Shown one piece after another: positions 1 through 5,634 of a stretch of DNA of 5,634 bases (position 1 is its first letter; each line of letters starts with the position of its first letter). A program made the position numbers and the translations under genes. The notes beneath the pieces are model-generated. The model worked only from the letters and a program-made list of their open reading frames with translations. It had not been told where the DNA came from and did no database searches. This DNA is from Actinomycetota bacterium (GTDB lineage: Bacteria; Cyanobacteriota; Vampirovibrionia; Obscuribacterales; Obscuribacteraceae): NCBI GenBank assembly GCA_903970355.1, contig CAJCIF010000125.1, forward strand, positions 1 through 5,634, read 5' to 3'.

Positions 1-1406
1 GCGAAACCAACCGCCATAGAAAGAGGAACAAATAAATGTTGTGTGATGCCTTCCATAAAGAAGGACGGCACAAACACAGCGACGACGGAAAGCATAGCCA
101 GAAGTCTTGGCACCATGGTTTCTACGCAGGCTTCGTAAACAGCTCGATTTTTCGGTTCTCCCATGGCCTGGTGACTGTGAATGTTTTCTATTGTCACTGT
201 TGATTCATCAACCAAAATTCCAATTGCCAGAGCGAGGCCGCTTAGTGTTTGAATGTTTATTGTTTGACCGCAAAGCCATAAACAGACAACGGCCGTCAAT
301 AACGAACAGGGAATGGTCATGACGACTACAGCGGTGCTTCTAAGATCGCGCAGAAAGAGCAAAATCATCAAACCGGGCAAAATGGTGCCCAGCAATCCTT
401 CATGAAAAACGTCCGTGATTGCCTCACGAACATATTTCGATTGATCGAACTCGTAGCTTATTTTCACATCTGGGGGCAAGACGTTCTGCATGCGCGGCAA
501 TGAATCTTCCAGGGCATTTACAACCGAGACAGTAGAAGCATCGGCACGTTTTACAGCCGGCACGTATACGGTTCTGCGTCCTTGAAACAAGGCATAGCCA
601 GCCAGGATGTCCTCAGAATCTTCAATGCTGCCGATATCCCTTATAAATATCTGAGGGCCTGGACCGGTTCTGATTGGCAGGTAATCTAACTGGTGAATGT
701 CAGGCAGGTCGGTATTAACCGGTGCAATGCGCATATAATCGCCAGTGCGTACATTACCGGCCGGCAATACTACGTTGCCGGTGGACATTGCTTCTATTAT
801 TTCATCGCCTGAGATGTTGTATCGCCTCAGTTTGTTGGCATCCACGTTGATGACAATCGACCTTATATTGCCGCCGAATGGCGGTGGTGCTTCGGCACCG
901 GGAATCGTGGCGAGCAAGGGTCTAATTCGCACATAGGCTAAATCTTCAAGCTCCCTGACCGATTTTGTTAGTGATGAAAGTACAAGTTGGCCGACAGGCA
1001 AACTGCCTGCATCGAACCTCAATACAAATGGGTTGTAAGTTCCGCGTGGGCATAAACTGGTGGCACGATTTGCCATGGCAACAACGGCTGCCATAGCGCT
1101 TGCCATATCTGTGTCTGCTTGGAAGAAGATCTTGATTATGGCTACGTTCTGGATCGAACGGGATTCCATATGCTCAATGCCAGGCACGTATAAGAAAAAG
1201 AGCTCGTAACTGGAAGTAAGGTAACCTTCCATCTGTTCCGGCGACATGCCACCATAACCTTGAATGACATAAATTGCCGGAATTTTAAGATCGGGGAAGA
1301 TGTCCTGCTTCATGCCTTGCAGGGCCATTACTGAAGTCAAAATCACACTAAGAATGGCGACCACCACAGTGATCGGTCTTTTCATCGCTATTGCGATCAG
1401 CCACAT
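1..1406 (-). CDS. RND-family efflux transporter permease (AcrB/CusA type), N-terminal part
   Basis: Inner-membrane pump of a tripartite efflux system, exporting a substrate by proton antiport; the substrate cannot be told from the sequence. The ATG at 1406 opens a frame with no stop down to base 1, giving 468 complete codons, a little under half of the roughly 1,000-1,050 residues usual for the family. Visible parts: TM1 near residues 10-32, followed by the family-typical QDIFPDL and GGMSPEQME stretches; periplasmic porter domains with VPGIEHMES, FFQADTDM and LRFDAGSLPVGQL; then TM2 (about 337-356), TM3 (357-383), TM4 (389-409), TM5 (435-455) and the start of TM6. TM4 reads GILVDESTVTIEN, with Asp400-Glu401 where AcrB has the proton-relay pair Asp407-Asp408. 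A GGGAG Shine-Dalgarno lies 10 nt before the ATG, and the start is 27 bp after the stop of the outer-membrane factor gene, so the two are co-transcribed. The family is certain; the drug versus metal subclass is not resolved. Confidence 0.93.
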   Translation of the reverse strand, partial: MWLIAIAMKRPITVVVAILSVILTSVMALQGMKQDIFPDLKIPAIYVIQGYGGMSPEQMEGYLTSSYELFFLYVPGIEHMESRSIQNVAIIKIFFQADTDMASAMAAVVAMANRATSLCPRGTYNPFVLRFDAGSLPVGQLVLSSLTKSVRELEDLAYVRIRPLLATIPGAEAPPPFGGNIRSIVINVDANKLRRYNISGDEIIEAMSTGNVVLPAGNVRTGDYMRIAPVNTDLPDIHQLDYLPIRTGPGPQIFIRDIGSIEDSEDILAGYALFQGRRTVYVPAVKRADASTVSVVNALEDSLPRMQNVLPPDVKISYEFDQSKYVREAITDVFHEGLLGTILPGLMILLFLRDLRSTAVVVMTIPCSLLTAVVCLWLCGQTINIQTLSGLALAIGILVDESTVTIENIHSHQAMGEPKNRAVYEACVETMVPRLLAMLSVVAVFVPSFFMEGITQHLFVPLSMAVGF

Positions 1407-1416
1407 TTAGTTAGTA

Positions 1417-1421
1417 CTCCC
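1417..1421 (-). promoter_or_regulatory. Ribosome binding site of the RND permease gene
   Basis: On the minus strand GGGAG, in the context AAAAGGGAG, stands 10 nt upstream of the ATG at 1406. It lies inside the 27-bp gap after the outer-membrane factor stop codon. It fixes the ATG at 1406 as the start and shows the permease has its own initiation signal instead of relying on overlap coupling. Confidence 0.65.
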
Positions 1422-1433
1422 TTTTATTTGTCT

Positions 1434-2939
1434 CTAAAAAGTTCTGGGCGCATGGCCTTCGGCAATAGCAACGAGTGAAAGGAACGGGTTGAGATTTCCT
1501 TGCACGTAACCAAGAGCAAGGACAGATCGCCATACTTCAATCTGCGCAATCGCATCTTCCACTTCAGCACGAGCCAGGACACGTTCCGCTTCTGCAACCG
1601 AAACCATATTGGTTAAACCGGTGCGGTAACGTTCAACCATTTTGATTTCGTTTTCGCGCGCCGCTTGCACCAGGGTTGGCGTTTCCCTTGCGATTCGACG
1701 AGACTCATCGAGCATGATTCGTGCTCTTGCATCCCTTCTTTCCAGAATCTGAATTGCTAAATCGAGATCAGCTTTTTCGGCTAGTTCATTATTGAGGGCA
1801 GCCTTTCGTTCTGCCTTGAGAGGAAAAATTTCCAAAACGGGCAGGCTAAGAGTAAAACCAACCATGTAATTGGCTGCTTGCGGCAATATCCCGCCTGCGA
1901 CCGGGCGCGATTCTCCGGTTGCACCACTGCCTCTTCCCCACATCGATGAGTTGAACCACAAATGTGGATAATAAGTGCGATCAATTAAATGAACTTTCGC
2001 TTGCCATCTCTCGACTGCCGCTTCTTTGAAAAGAGCAATTGGGTGCGAAGTAAGATCAAAAGGGCCCATGCGATTGTTGATTATTGGGCTGCGAATAAGG
2101 GGTTCTGAAACCACCTCAATATCGGCATTGGCTGTGCCCATCTGCTCGGCGAGATCGGCAAGGGCCAATTTCGTTGCCTGCTCCGCTTTAATTAGATCAA
2201 TCTTCGCTTCCGAAACATCGAAATCGGCACGGGCAGCGTCAACCCCTGGTTGCAGTCCTTTGCTGTAGAGGGTTTTTACGAGTAAATTTGCCGCAACCAT
2301 GCGATCTAAAGTCGCTTGTGTTGACCTGATTGTTTGTTTGGCAGCGACGGCCGTTAAATATGAATCGGCGGCTCCGTATGCAACATCAAGCTTGGTGAGA
2401 TTTAAATCTGCTCTGGCCACTTTTGCATCAGCCAAAGCCAGTTTTACATTTGAACTGCGCAGTCCAAAATCTACCACGAGCCAACTTAGGTTGGCGCCCT
2501 GGTTGCTTCCCCAAACACTGCTTAGCCTTGAGCTGTGGCTCGGGATACCAGATTCAATTGGAATAGCATCTATACCGGAGACGTTGTTCATAACCGTGCC
2601 GGTGATGCCGTTCGTTGTCGTACGCATCTCCTGCAGGTCTACATTGAAATTGGGAAGAAATTGCGTGCGGGCTAGTGTGACGTTTGCTAAAGAAGCATGT
2701 AATTTGAATTGTCTGTTTGCAATAGAAGGGAAGTTTCGCATAGCAATTGCGACCGCTTCACGCATCGTGACAGCCTTTGTTGGTCTAATCGGCTGAAATT
2801 GCTCATCGGAAATCTCAAGTTCTCTGCCTGCGCCCCAGGCGGTTTGGGCCAGGCCCACACTTCCCAAGAAGAGCAATGCCAATAGGAGAAACGTACGGAT
2901 GATTGAGTTACATCCAGATAAGAATTTGTCTGCTGACAT
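1434..2939 (-). CDS. TolC-family outer membrane efflux protein (OEP domain protein)
   Basis: Outer-membrane channel of the efflux system, expected to form a trimeric beta-barrel with a periplasmic alpha-helical tunnel. From the ATG at 2939 it has 501 residues, close to family size. A Sec signal peptide spans about residues 1-37, with hydrophobic core FLLLALLFLGSVGLA and cleavage near AWGA. Two outer-membrane efflux (OEP) repeats follow, roughly residues 58-275 and 300-485. The first holds the family-like VVDFGLRSSNVKLALADA stretch after a barrel-type segment; the second holds FTLSLPVLEIFPLKAERKAA and YRTGLTNMVSVAEAERVL. The helices are Ala-, Glu- and Arg-rich, as is usual. The frame can be extended to a TTG at 2990, but that adds 17 residues before the signal peptide and shows no Shine-Dalgarno. 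The ATG has only a weak GGA 6-8 nt upstream, so the start is moderately sure. It is the first gene of an operon with the RND permease. No lipobox is placed correctly, so it is probably not a lipoprotein. Confidence 0.92.
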   Translation of the reverse strand: MSADKFLSGCNSIIRTFLLLALLFLGSVGLAQTAWGAGRELEISDEQFQPIRPTKAVTMREAVAIAMRNFPSIANRQFKLHASLANVTLARTQFLPNFNVDLQEMRTTTNGITGTVMNNVSGIDAIPIESGIPSHSSRLSSVWGSNQGANLSWLVVDFGLRSSNVKLALADAKVARADLNLTKLDVAYGAADSYLTAVAAKQTIRSTQATLDRMVAANLLVKTLYSKGLQPGVDAARADFDVSEAKIDLIKAEQATKLALADLAEQMGTANADIEVVSEPLIRSPIINNRMGPFDLTSHPIALFKEAAVERWQAKVHLIDRTYYPHLWFNSSMWGRGSGATGESRPVAGGILPQAANYMVGFTLSLPVLEIFPLKAERKAALNNELAEKADLDLAIQILERRDARARIMLDESRRIARETPTLVQAARENEIKMVERYRTGLTNMVSVAEAERVLARAEVEDAIAQIEVWRSVLALGYVQGNLNPFLSLVAIAEGHAPRTF

Positions 2940-3052
2940 GTGGTCCAACGCGTGCGAAGAGCGGCTTGTATTGTAGAACACTTCAAGCAAGAAGGAATGT
3001 GATAATGCTATTGTCGCTGTCGGTGCGGCTTTTGGAGGTTACGAATCTTTCA

Positions 3053-3081
3053 GATTTAGCCATATTTTATGGGCACGTCAA
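3053..3081 (-). promoter_or_regulatory. Candidate sigma70-like promoter of the efflux operon
   Basis: On the minus strand TTGACG (3081-3076) matches the -35 consensus at five of six positions. After a 17-nt spacer comes TAAATC (3058-3053), a weak -10 matching three of six. Transcription would start near 3046, leaving about 105 nt of leader before the ATG at 2939. It is the best-spaced candidate in the divergent gap, but the -10 is poor, so an activator may be needed. Confidence 0.35.
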
Positions 3082-3101
3082 GAGCCTTGCGATCGCTTAA
3101 A

Positions 3102-3122
3102 TAGCACCGTATGTGGTAGCAC
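3102..3122. repeat. Short direct repeat TAGCAC, 15-bp period
   Basis: TAGCAC occurs at 3102-3107 and again at 3117-3122, with partial agreement continuing after each copy. The pair lies about 20-45 bp upstream of the -35 candidate for the leftward efflux promoter and upstream of the rightward TPR gene. This is a position where a dimeric activator could bind. Six-base repeats are common by chance, so it may mean nothing. Confidence 0.2.
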
Positions 3123-3133
3123 AGTGTCGGTTC

Positions 3134-3191
3134 AAGGAGAAAGTCGTGATTTCAAGTTATGGCTCATTTTAGGGAAAGTTGACCTTGAAAT
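3134..3191 (+). promoter_or_regulatory. Putative leader: strong SD, 8-codon ORF and 8-bp inverted repeat
   Basis: AAGGAG (3134-3139) is the best Shine-Dalgarno in this gap. It stands 6 nt before a GTG (3146) that opens only eight codons (encoding fMet-ISSYGSF), ending at TAG 3170-3172. A perfect 8-bp inverted repeat, ATTTCAAG (3149-3156) with CTTGAAAT (3184-3191), begins just after that GTG and ends directly at the possible TTG start at 3192 of the TPR gene. A ribosome on the mini-ORF would open this hairpin, so translation-coupled control of the TPR gene is conceivable. A weak promoter, TTGCGA (3087-3092) with 17-nt spacing to TATGTG (3110-3115), could transcribe it. If transcription instead begins downstream of 3201, none of this is expressed. 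Speculative. Confidence 0.25.
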
Positions 3192-3192
3192 T

Positions 3193-3201
3193 TGCTAAAA
3201 T
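3193..3201 (+). promoter_or_regulatory. Candidate extended -10 promoter of the TPR gene
   Basis: TGCTAAAAT is an extended -10 (TGn plus a hexamer differing from TATAAT at one position). No -35 lies at normal distance; TTGACC at 3179-3184 is only 11 nt upstream. Transcription would begin near 3208, which would exclude the TTG at 3192 and favour the GTG at 3228, about 20 nt into the transcript, as the start of the TPR protein. Confidence 0.3.
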
Positions 3202-3227
3202 GGCTGTTTAATGATTTCGGTTTCGTC

Positions 3228-4745
3228 GTGAAAAAGTCTCAGTTAAGCAAACGTACGGGCCCGCGCAGAGTTTTGTTCTGCCTGGTTGTTTTGCCGGTAC
3301 TTTTAAGCAGTGCTGCTTTTGCTACTGAAGGTCAATCGCTATGGCAGGGCTATGTAGCAAAGGGTGACAGTGCGCTGAGCTTGCAAAGGTTGGCGGAGGC
3401 TGAAAGTGATTTTCGACTTGCCCTTAAAGCAGTGGCTGGCGAACCGCACGATCTAGAAGATGTCGTCAAATGTCAGAACCGACTTGCAAATGTACTTACT
3501 TTAGAAAATCAGCCGGAAGAAGCAAAACGGCTTTATTCTCGTTCGCTCAAATCGCTCGAACGCAAATATGGACAATCAAACCCAAAAATAGTTGAAACAC
3601 TGCTTGCCCTTAGCTCAGTTTATGAGTCCGAAGGCGATGTCTCCGTCGCTATGAAATCCTATCAAAGAGCCTTTGCCATAAACGAAAAAAACTACGGACC
3701 GTACAGCCCGGAAGTTGCAAAAAGCCTTCACAAAATGGGACATGCCTCAGTAACATTGGGCGATCCTAAAAAAGCCGAACAGCATTACAAACAAGCGATC
3801 GGAATCTTAGAGAAAGAATCGGGACTCGATGCCAGCAAAGAGTTGGAAGATACACTGCAAGATTACGGTGACTTGCTGCGCAAGACAGACAACACGCCGC
3901 AAGCCTTGGTTTCAGATTTTCAAAAAGAAGTACTGAAAGATCCTGTGCATCCCACTTCTACTCCAGTGGCAAAAATTGGCGGTTCTGCCTGGGCTCAGCA
4001 AATGAGTCAGCGTTCCAGTACAAATGCTTTGACGCAAACAGATGTAGAGCAAAATGTCATGCTGCGTGGCACAATGCAAGAACCTTTTTCGAGTGAAAAT
4101 CTCAAACCCATTTACCAGACGATGGGTGATGTTCTCTCATCACATAGTTCATACGAGCAATCGGAGCCTCAGTACAAACGCATGATTGCAATCGATATCA
4201 AATCCCTCGGTCCTAATCATCCTTCGGTAGCCGACGACCTGATTCGACTGGCAAAACTCTATATAACTCAAAAGAGATACGAAGATGCTCAGATTATGCT
4301 TAATCGCGCTTTGTCAATTTACGAATCCAATTATGGCAGCGACAACTTAATTGTTATAAGAACTCGCGCTCTACTGGCGTCGGTTTATTCTGAAATGGGC
4401 AAACCGGATCAAGCAGCGTCGTTGTACCAGCAATCTTTAAACCAGGCAAAGACAACTCTCGGTCCGAACAATCTCGAAACCGCCCAACTTCTAAATGACA
4501 TAGCTTTCCTCTATTATCGTGAAGGTAAACTGGAGGATGCAGGTACTTTTTACAAATGGGCTCTGGCCAGTACCGAAGCAACCGTTGGCACGCAAGATCC
4601 ACTGGTGGCAGCATGCTTGAAAGATTACGCACGTGTTCTGCAAGCTCAAGGAAAGACAACTGAAGCGGCCGAAGCGGAAGCGCGCGCAAATGGAATTTTG
4701 GCGAATGCTATTAATCCCAACAATCTCACTAATTTGATCCGGTGA
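3228..4745 (+). CDS. Exported tetratricopeptide repeat (TPR) protein
   Basis: Probable periplasmic or secreted protein-protein interaction scaffold; no enzymatic motif is visible. From the GTG at 3228 it has 505 residues. A strong Sec signal peptide covers residues 1-32: a basic n-region starting MKKSQLSKR, a hydrophobic core LFCLVVLPVLL, and cleavage after AAFA. The rest is alpha-helical TPR with the 42-residue period of kinesin-light-chain-like repeats, units usually ending in an (N)YG..(N)P linker. Block one has about four units and a fragment at residues 41-228; block two has about five at 289-499. Between them, about 229-288, lies a Ser/Thr/Gln-rich non-repeat linker. A longer start (TTG 3192) would add 12 residues, several of them hydrophobic, before the basic n-region; an in-frame TGA at 3186-3188 closes the frame further up. 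Neither start has a good Shine-Dalgarno, so the start is uncertain. The last four bases overlap the next gene (GTGA), implying a coupled operon. Confidence 0.9.
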   Translation: MKKSQLSKRTGPRRVLFCLVVLPVLLSSAAFATEGQSLWQGYVAKGDSALSLQRLAEAESDFRLALKAVAGEPHDLEDVVKCQNRLANVLTLENQPEEAKRLYSRSLKSLERKYGQSNPKIVETLLALSSVYESEGDVSVAMKSYQRAFAINEKNYGPYSPEVAKSLHKMGHASVTLGDPKKAEQHYKQAIGILEKESGLDASKELEDTLQDYGDLLRKTDNTPQALVSDFQKEVLKDPVHPTSTPVAKIGGSAWAQQMSQRSSTNALTQTDVEQNVMLRGTMQEPFSSENLKPIYQTMGDVLSSHSSYEQSEPQYKRMIAIDIKSLGPNHPSVADDLIRLAKLYITQKRYEDAQIMLNRALSIYESNYGSDNLIVIRTRALLASVYSEMGKPDQAASLYQQSLNQAKTTLGPNNLETAQLLNDIAFLYYREGKLEDAGTFYKWALASTEATVGTQDPLVAACLKDYARVLQAQGKTTEAAEAEARANGILANAINPNNLTNLIR

Positions 4746-5383
4746 ATAAAGTCCTTCTTTTAATTGCACTGTTCATGGGCACCGCAACAGCAGTGCACGC
4801 TCAGGACTCTAATAGTTCCAATCTTTATAACGCTGGTGGCTTTGGCACACCATCTTTTAAGCAACCCGATTTATCTGGAAAAATGTTGAAGGAATTTTCC
4901 GATCATGACGACTCGGATTCGATGCCACCGTTGAGTAATAAACCTAATGCCTTGCAAAAACCGTTATTCGGCCGTGCCACCAAAGATTATCGTCTCACCA
5001 AAATACATCAGTCGCTTAAACTTACTGATTCTGAAGTTATACAGGAACCCGATCTCGAAGATTTCATGAAGCCAGCACGTCGTCGCGATGAAATTGACAG
5101 ACGCGTCGTGGACAGTAATCGGAAAGATCAATACGATTACAACCGTGACGACTTAAGTAGATCACTGCATGGAGACGGTCACTTTAATATCAGCAGACCG
5201 TACTATGCCAGTTCTTCCGGAGACTGGTTTCCGAGTCCGATTGATTTTATACTCAACGGTGGTTTTGGTTTGCAATCACCCAACGGTATTGTGGATTTGC
5301 CACCGCAAAACGGTAGGGTTGAGAAGACTTTTTACCGCTCAGCCCCTACCGATACTTATCGTTCTGCCAACACGATGCCTTAG
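4742..5383 (+). CDS. Secreted protein of unknown family, coupled to the TPR gene
   Basis: I do not recognise this 213-residue protein. It begins with a clear Sec signal peptide (MNKVLLLIALFMGTATAVHA, cleaved before QDSN), leaving about 193 residues for the periplasm or exterior. The mature part has no cysteine, no further membrane segment and no evident repeat. It is Asn/Ser/Asp-rich at first (LYNAGGFGTPSFKQPD), strongly charged in the middle around residues 96-140 (PARRRDEIDRR, DQYDYNRDD), then Gly/Pro/aromatic-rich (SSSGDWFPSPIDFILNGGFG) to an Arg/Thr/Ser-rich tail. Much of it may be disordered. The GTG start shares four bases with the TPR gene's TGA stop, and there is no Shine-Dalgarno in front, so translation probably depends on ribosomes finishing the TPR gene. 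That suggests a fixed ratio and a linked role, perhaps as a TPR ligand, which is inference. The stop lies 2 bp from that of the convergent gene. Confidence 0.8.
   Translation: MNKVLLLIALFMGTATAVHAQDSNSSNLYNAGGFGTPSFKQPDLSGKMLKEFSDHDDSDSMPPLSNKPNALQKPLFGRATKDYRLTKIHQSLKLTDSEVIQEPDLEDFMKPARRRDEIDRRVVDSNRKDQYDYNRDDLSRSLHGDGHFNISRPYYASSSGDWFPSPIDFILNGGFGLQSPNGIVDLPPQNGRVEKTFYRSAPTDTYRSANTMP
5307..5351 (-). terminator. Candidate intrinsic terminator of the convergent minus-strand gene
   Basis: CGGTAGGG (5311-5318) and CCCTACCG (5344-5351) form a perfect 8-bp stem. After a small bulge it continues with TGAG (5320-5323) paired to CTCA (5338-5341), enclosing a 14-nt loop. On the minus strand the stem is followed at once by TTTT (5310-5307). 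It lies 35 nt past the stop of the minus-strand gene and inside the last codons of the secreted-protein gene. No T run follows on the plus strand. The T tract is short, so termination may be partial. Confidence 0.45.
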
Positions 5384-5385
5384 AA

Positions 5386-5634
5386 CTAGTGATTCATCTT
5401 ATTGGACAGATCTATGTTGAGTTGATTTAATTGCTTTTCGAGAACTTCCGCAGAAGCTGTATTTTGGACAGCACCCAAATCATTGAGTCTGTTGCTGAAA
5501 CCCACTGCATCTGCTGATGAGATCCAGCCGTTTGCTATTGCTTTATTGAGCTGTTCACGCAAGTGTTGAATGCGTGTATCAAATTTTGGCAAGCCTAATC
5601 CAGAATTGAGTGTCTCAACTGTCTTCGTCGTCGT
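5386..5634 (-). CDS. C-terminal end of an unidentified alpha-helical protein (partial)
   Basis: The reading frame is open from the right edge of the window to TAG at 5388-5386, giving 82 codons plus stop. A TTG at 5592 could be read as a start, but the frame continues upstream without a stop, so this is more likely the tail of a longer gene. The visible part is predicted helical: a Thr-rich segment at the edge, then HLREQLNKAIANGWISSADAV and FSNRLNDLGAV, which look like a helical hairpin with an 'LxxxIxxGxLTxxEA...RLxxL' pattern seen in many uncharacterised bacterial proteins, and then the amphipathic helix VLEKQLNQLNIDLSNKMN. No function can be assigned. It converges on the TPR/secreted-protein operon with a 2-bp gap. 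Confidence 0.65.
   Translation of the reverse strand, partial: TTTKTVETLNSGLGLPKFDTRIQHLREQLNKAIANGWISSADAVGFSNRLNDLGAVQNTASAEVLEKQLNQLNIDLSNKMNH

Noticed and set aside
107..936. Plus-strand open frames of 60-70 codons opposite the RND gene
   Set aside because: They are antisense to a clear, continuous RND coding frame and their translations show no domain, signal or ribosome-binding site.
2026..2796. Plus-strand open frames of 80 and 165 codons opposite the outer-membrane factor gene
   Set aside because: They mirror the minus-strand TolC-family frame, whose conserved motifs are certain; the antisense products look like composition artefacts.
2910..2925. Possible lipobox (LSGC) in the outer-membrane factor N-terminus
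   Set aside because: The Cys lies before the hydrophobic signal core, not after it, so lipoprotein processing there is not expected.
3089..3096. GCGATCGC octamer, the cyanobacterial HIP1 palindrome
   Set aside because: It is the only copy I noticed in the window; one copy in 5.6 kb is compatible with chance and does not support a cyanobacterial assignment.
3146..3192. Frameshift that would join the strong SD/GTG at 3146 to the TPR frame
   Set aside because: The GTG frame stops at 3170 and the TPR frame has its own in-frame TGA at 3186-3188; a plausible signal peptide starts downstream without any frameshift, so none is needed.
4354..4769. Minus-strand open frames inside the TPR gene
   Set aside because: They lie opposite unambiguous TPR repeats, and their products have no recognisable features.
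1..5634. CRISPR array, insertion sequence, tRNA, rRNA or attachment site
   Set aside because: I saw no regularly spaced long repeats, terminal inverted repeats, transposase-like frames or RNA gene signatures on either strand.

Overview
The window looks like a stretch of chromosome from a bacterium with an outer membrane, because it encodes an RND pump and a TolC-type outer-membrane channel. GC content is moderate by eye. The long exported TPR protein with 42-residue, kinesin-light-chain-like repeats, and the unassignable secreted proteins beside it, resemble the style of Candidatus Obscuribacterales/Melainabacteria or Planctomycetes. That placement is a low-confidence impression, since there is no rRNA or other marker gene here.

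Layout. Minus strand, left part: a TolC-family outer-membrane factor (about 1434-2939) is followed 27 bp downstream by the N-terminal 468 codons of an AcrB/CusA-type RND permease, which runs off the left edge. They almost certainly form an efflux operon transcribed leftward. No periplasmic adaptor gene is visible. A divergent intergenic region (about 2940-3227) carries a good sigma70-like candidate promoter for the efflux operon. On the plus strand it carries several competing weak signals: an extended -10, and a strong Shine-Dalgarno driving an 8-codon ORF next to an 8-bp inverted repeat.

Plus strand, right part: an exported TPR protein (about 3228-4745) overlaps by 4 bp (GTGA) a 213-residue secreted protein of unknown family (4742-5383), so the two are probably translationally coupled. 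The stop of the second gene lies 2 bp from the stop of a convergent minus-strand gene that enters from the right edge (5386-5634, C-terminal 82 codons only). A strong stem-loop followed by a T tract on the minus strand (5307-5351) lies inside the 3' end of the secreted-protein gene and could terminate the convergent transcript.

Functionally, one half is a tripartite efflux system (inner-membrane pump plus outer-membrane channel). The other half is a small exported-protein operon: a TPR scaffold and an orphan secreted partner, with no visible enzymatic motif. I see no mobile element, CRISPR array, tRNA or rRNA. The least explained elements are the TPR/orphan pair and the leader in front of it.
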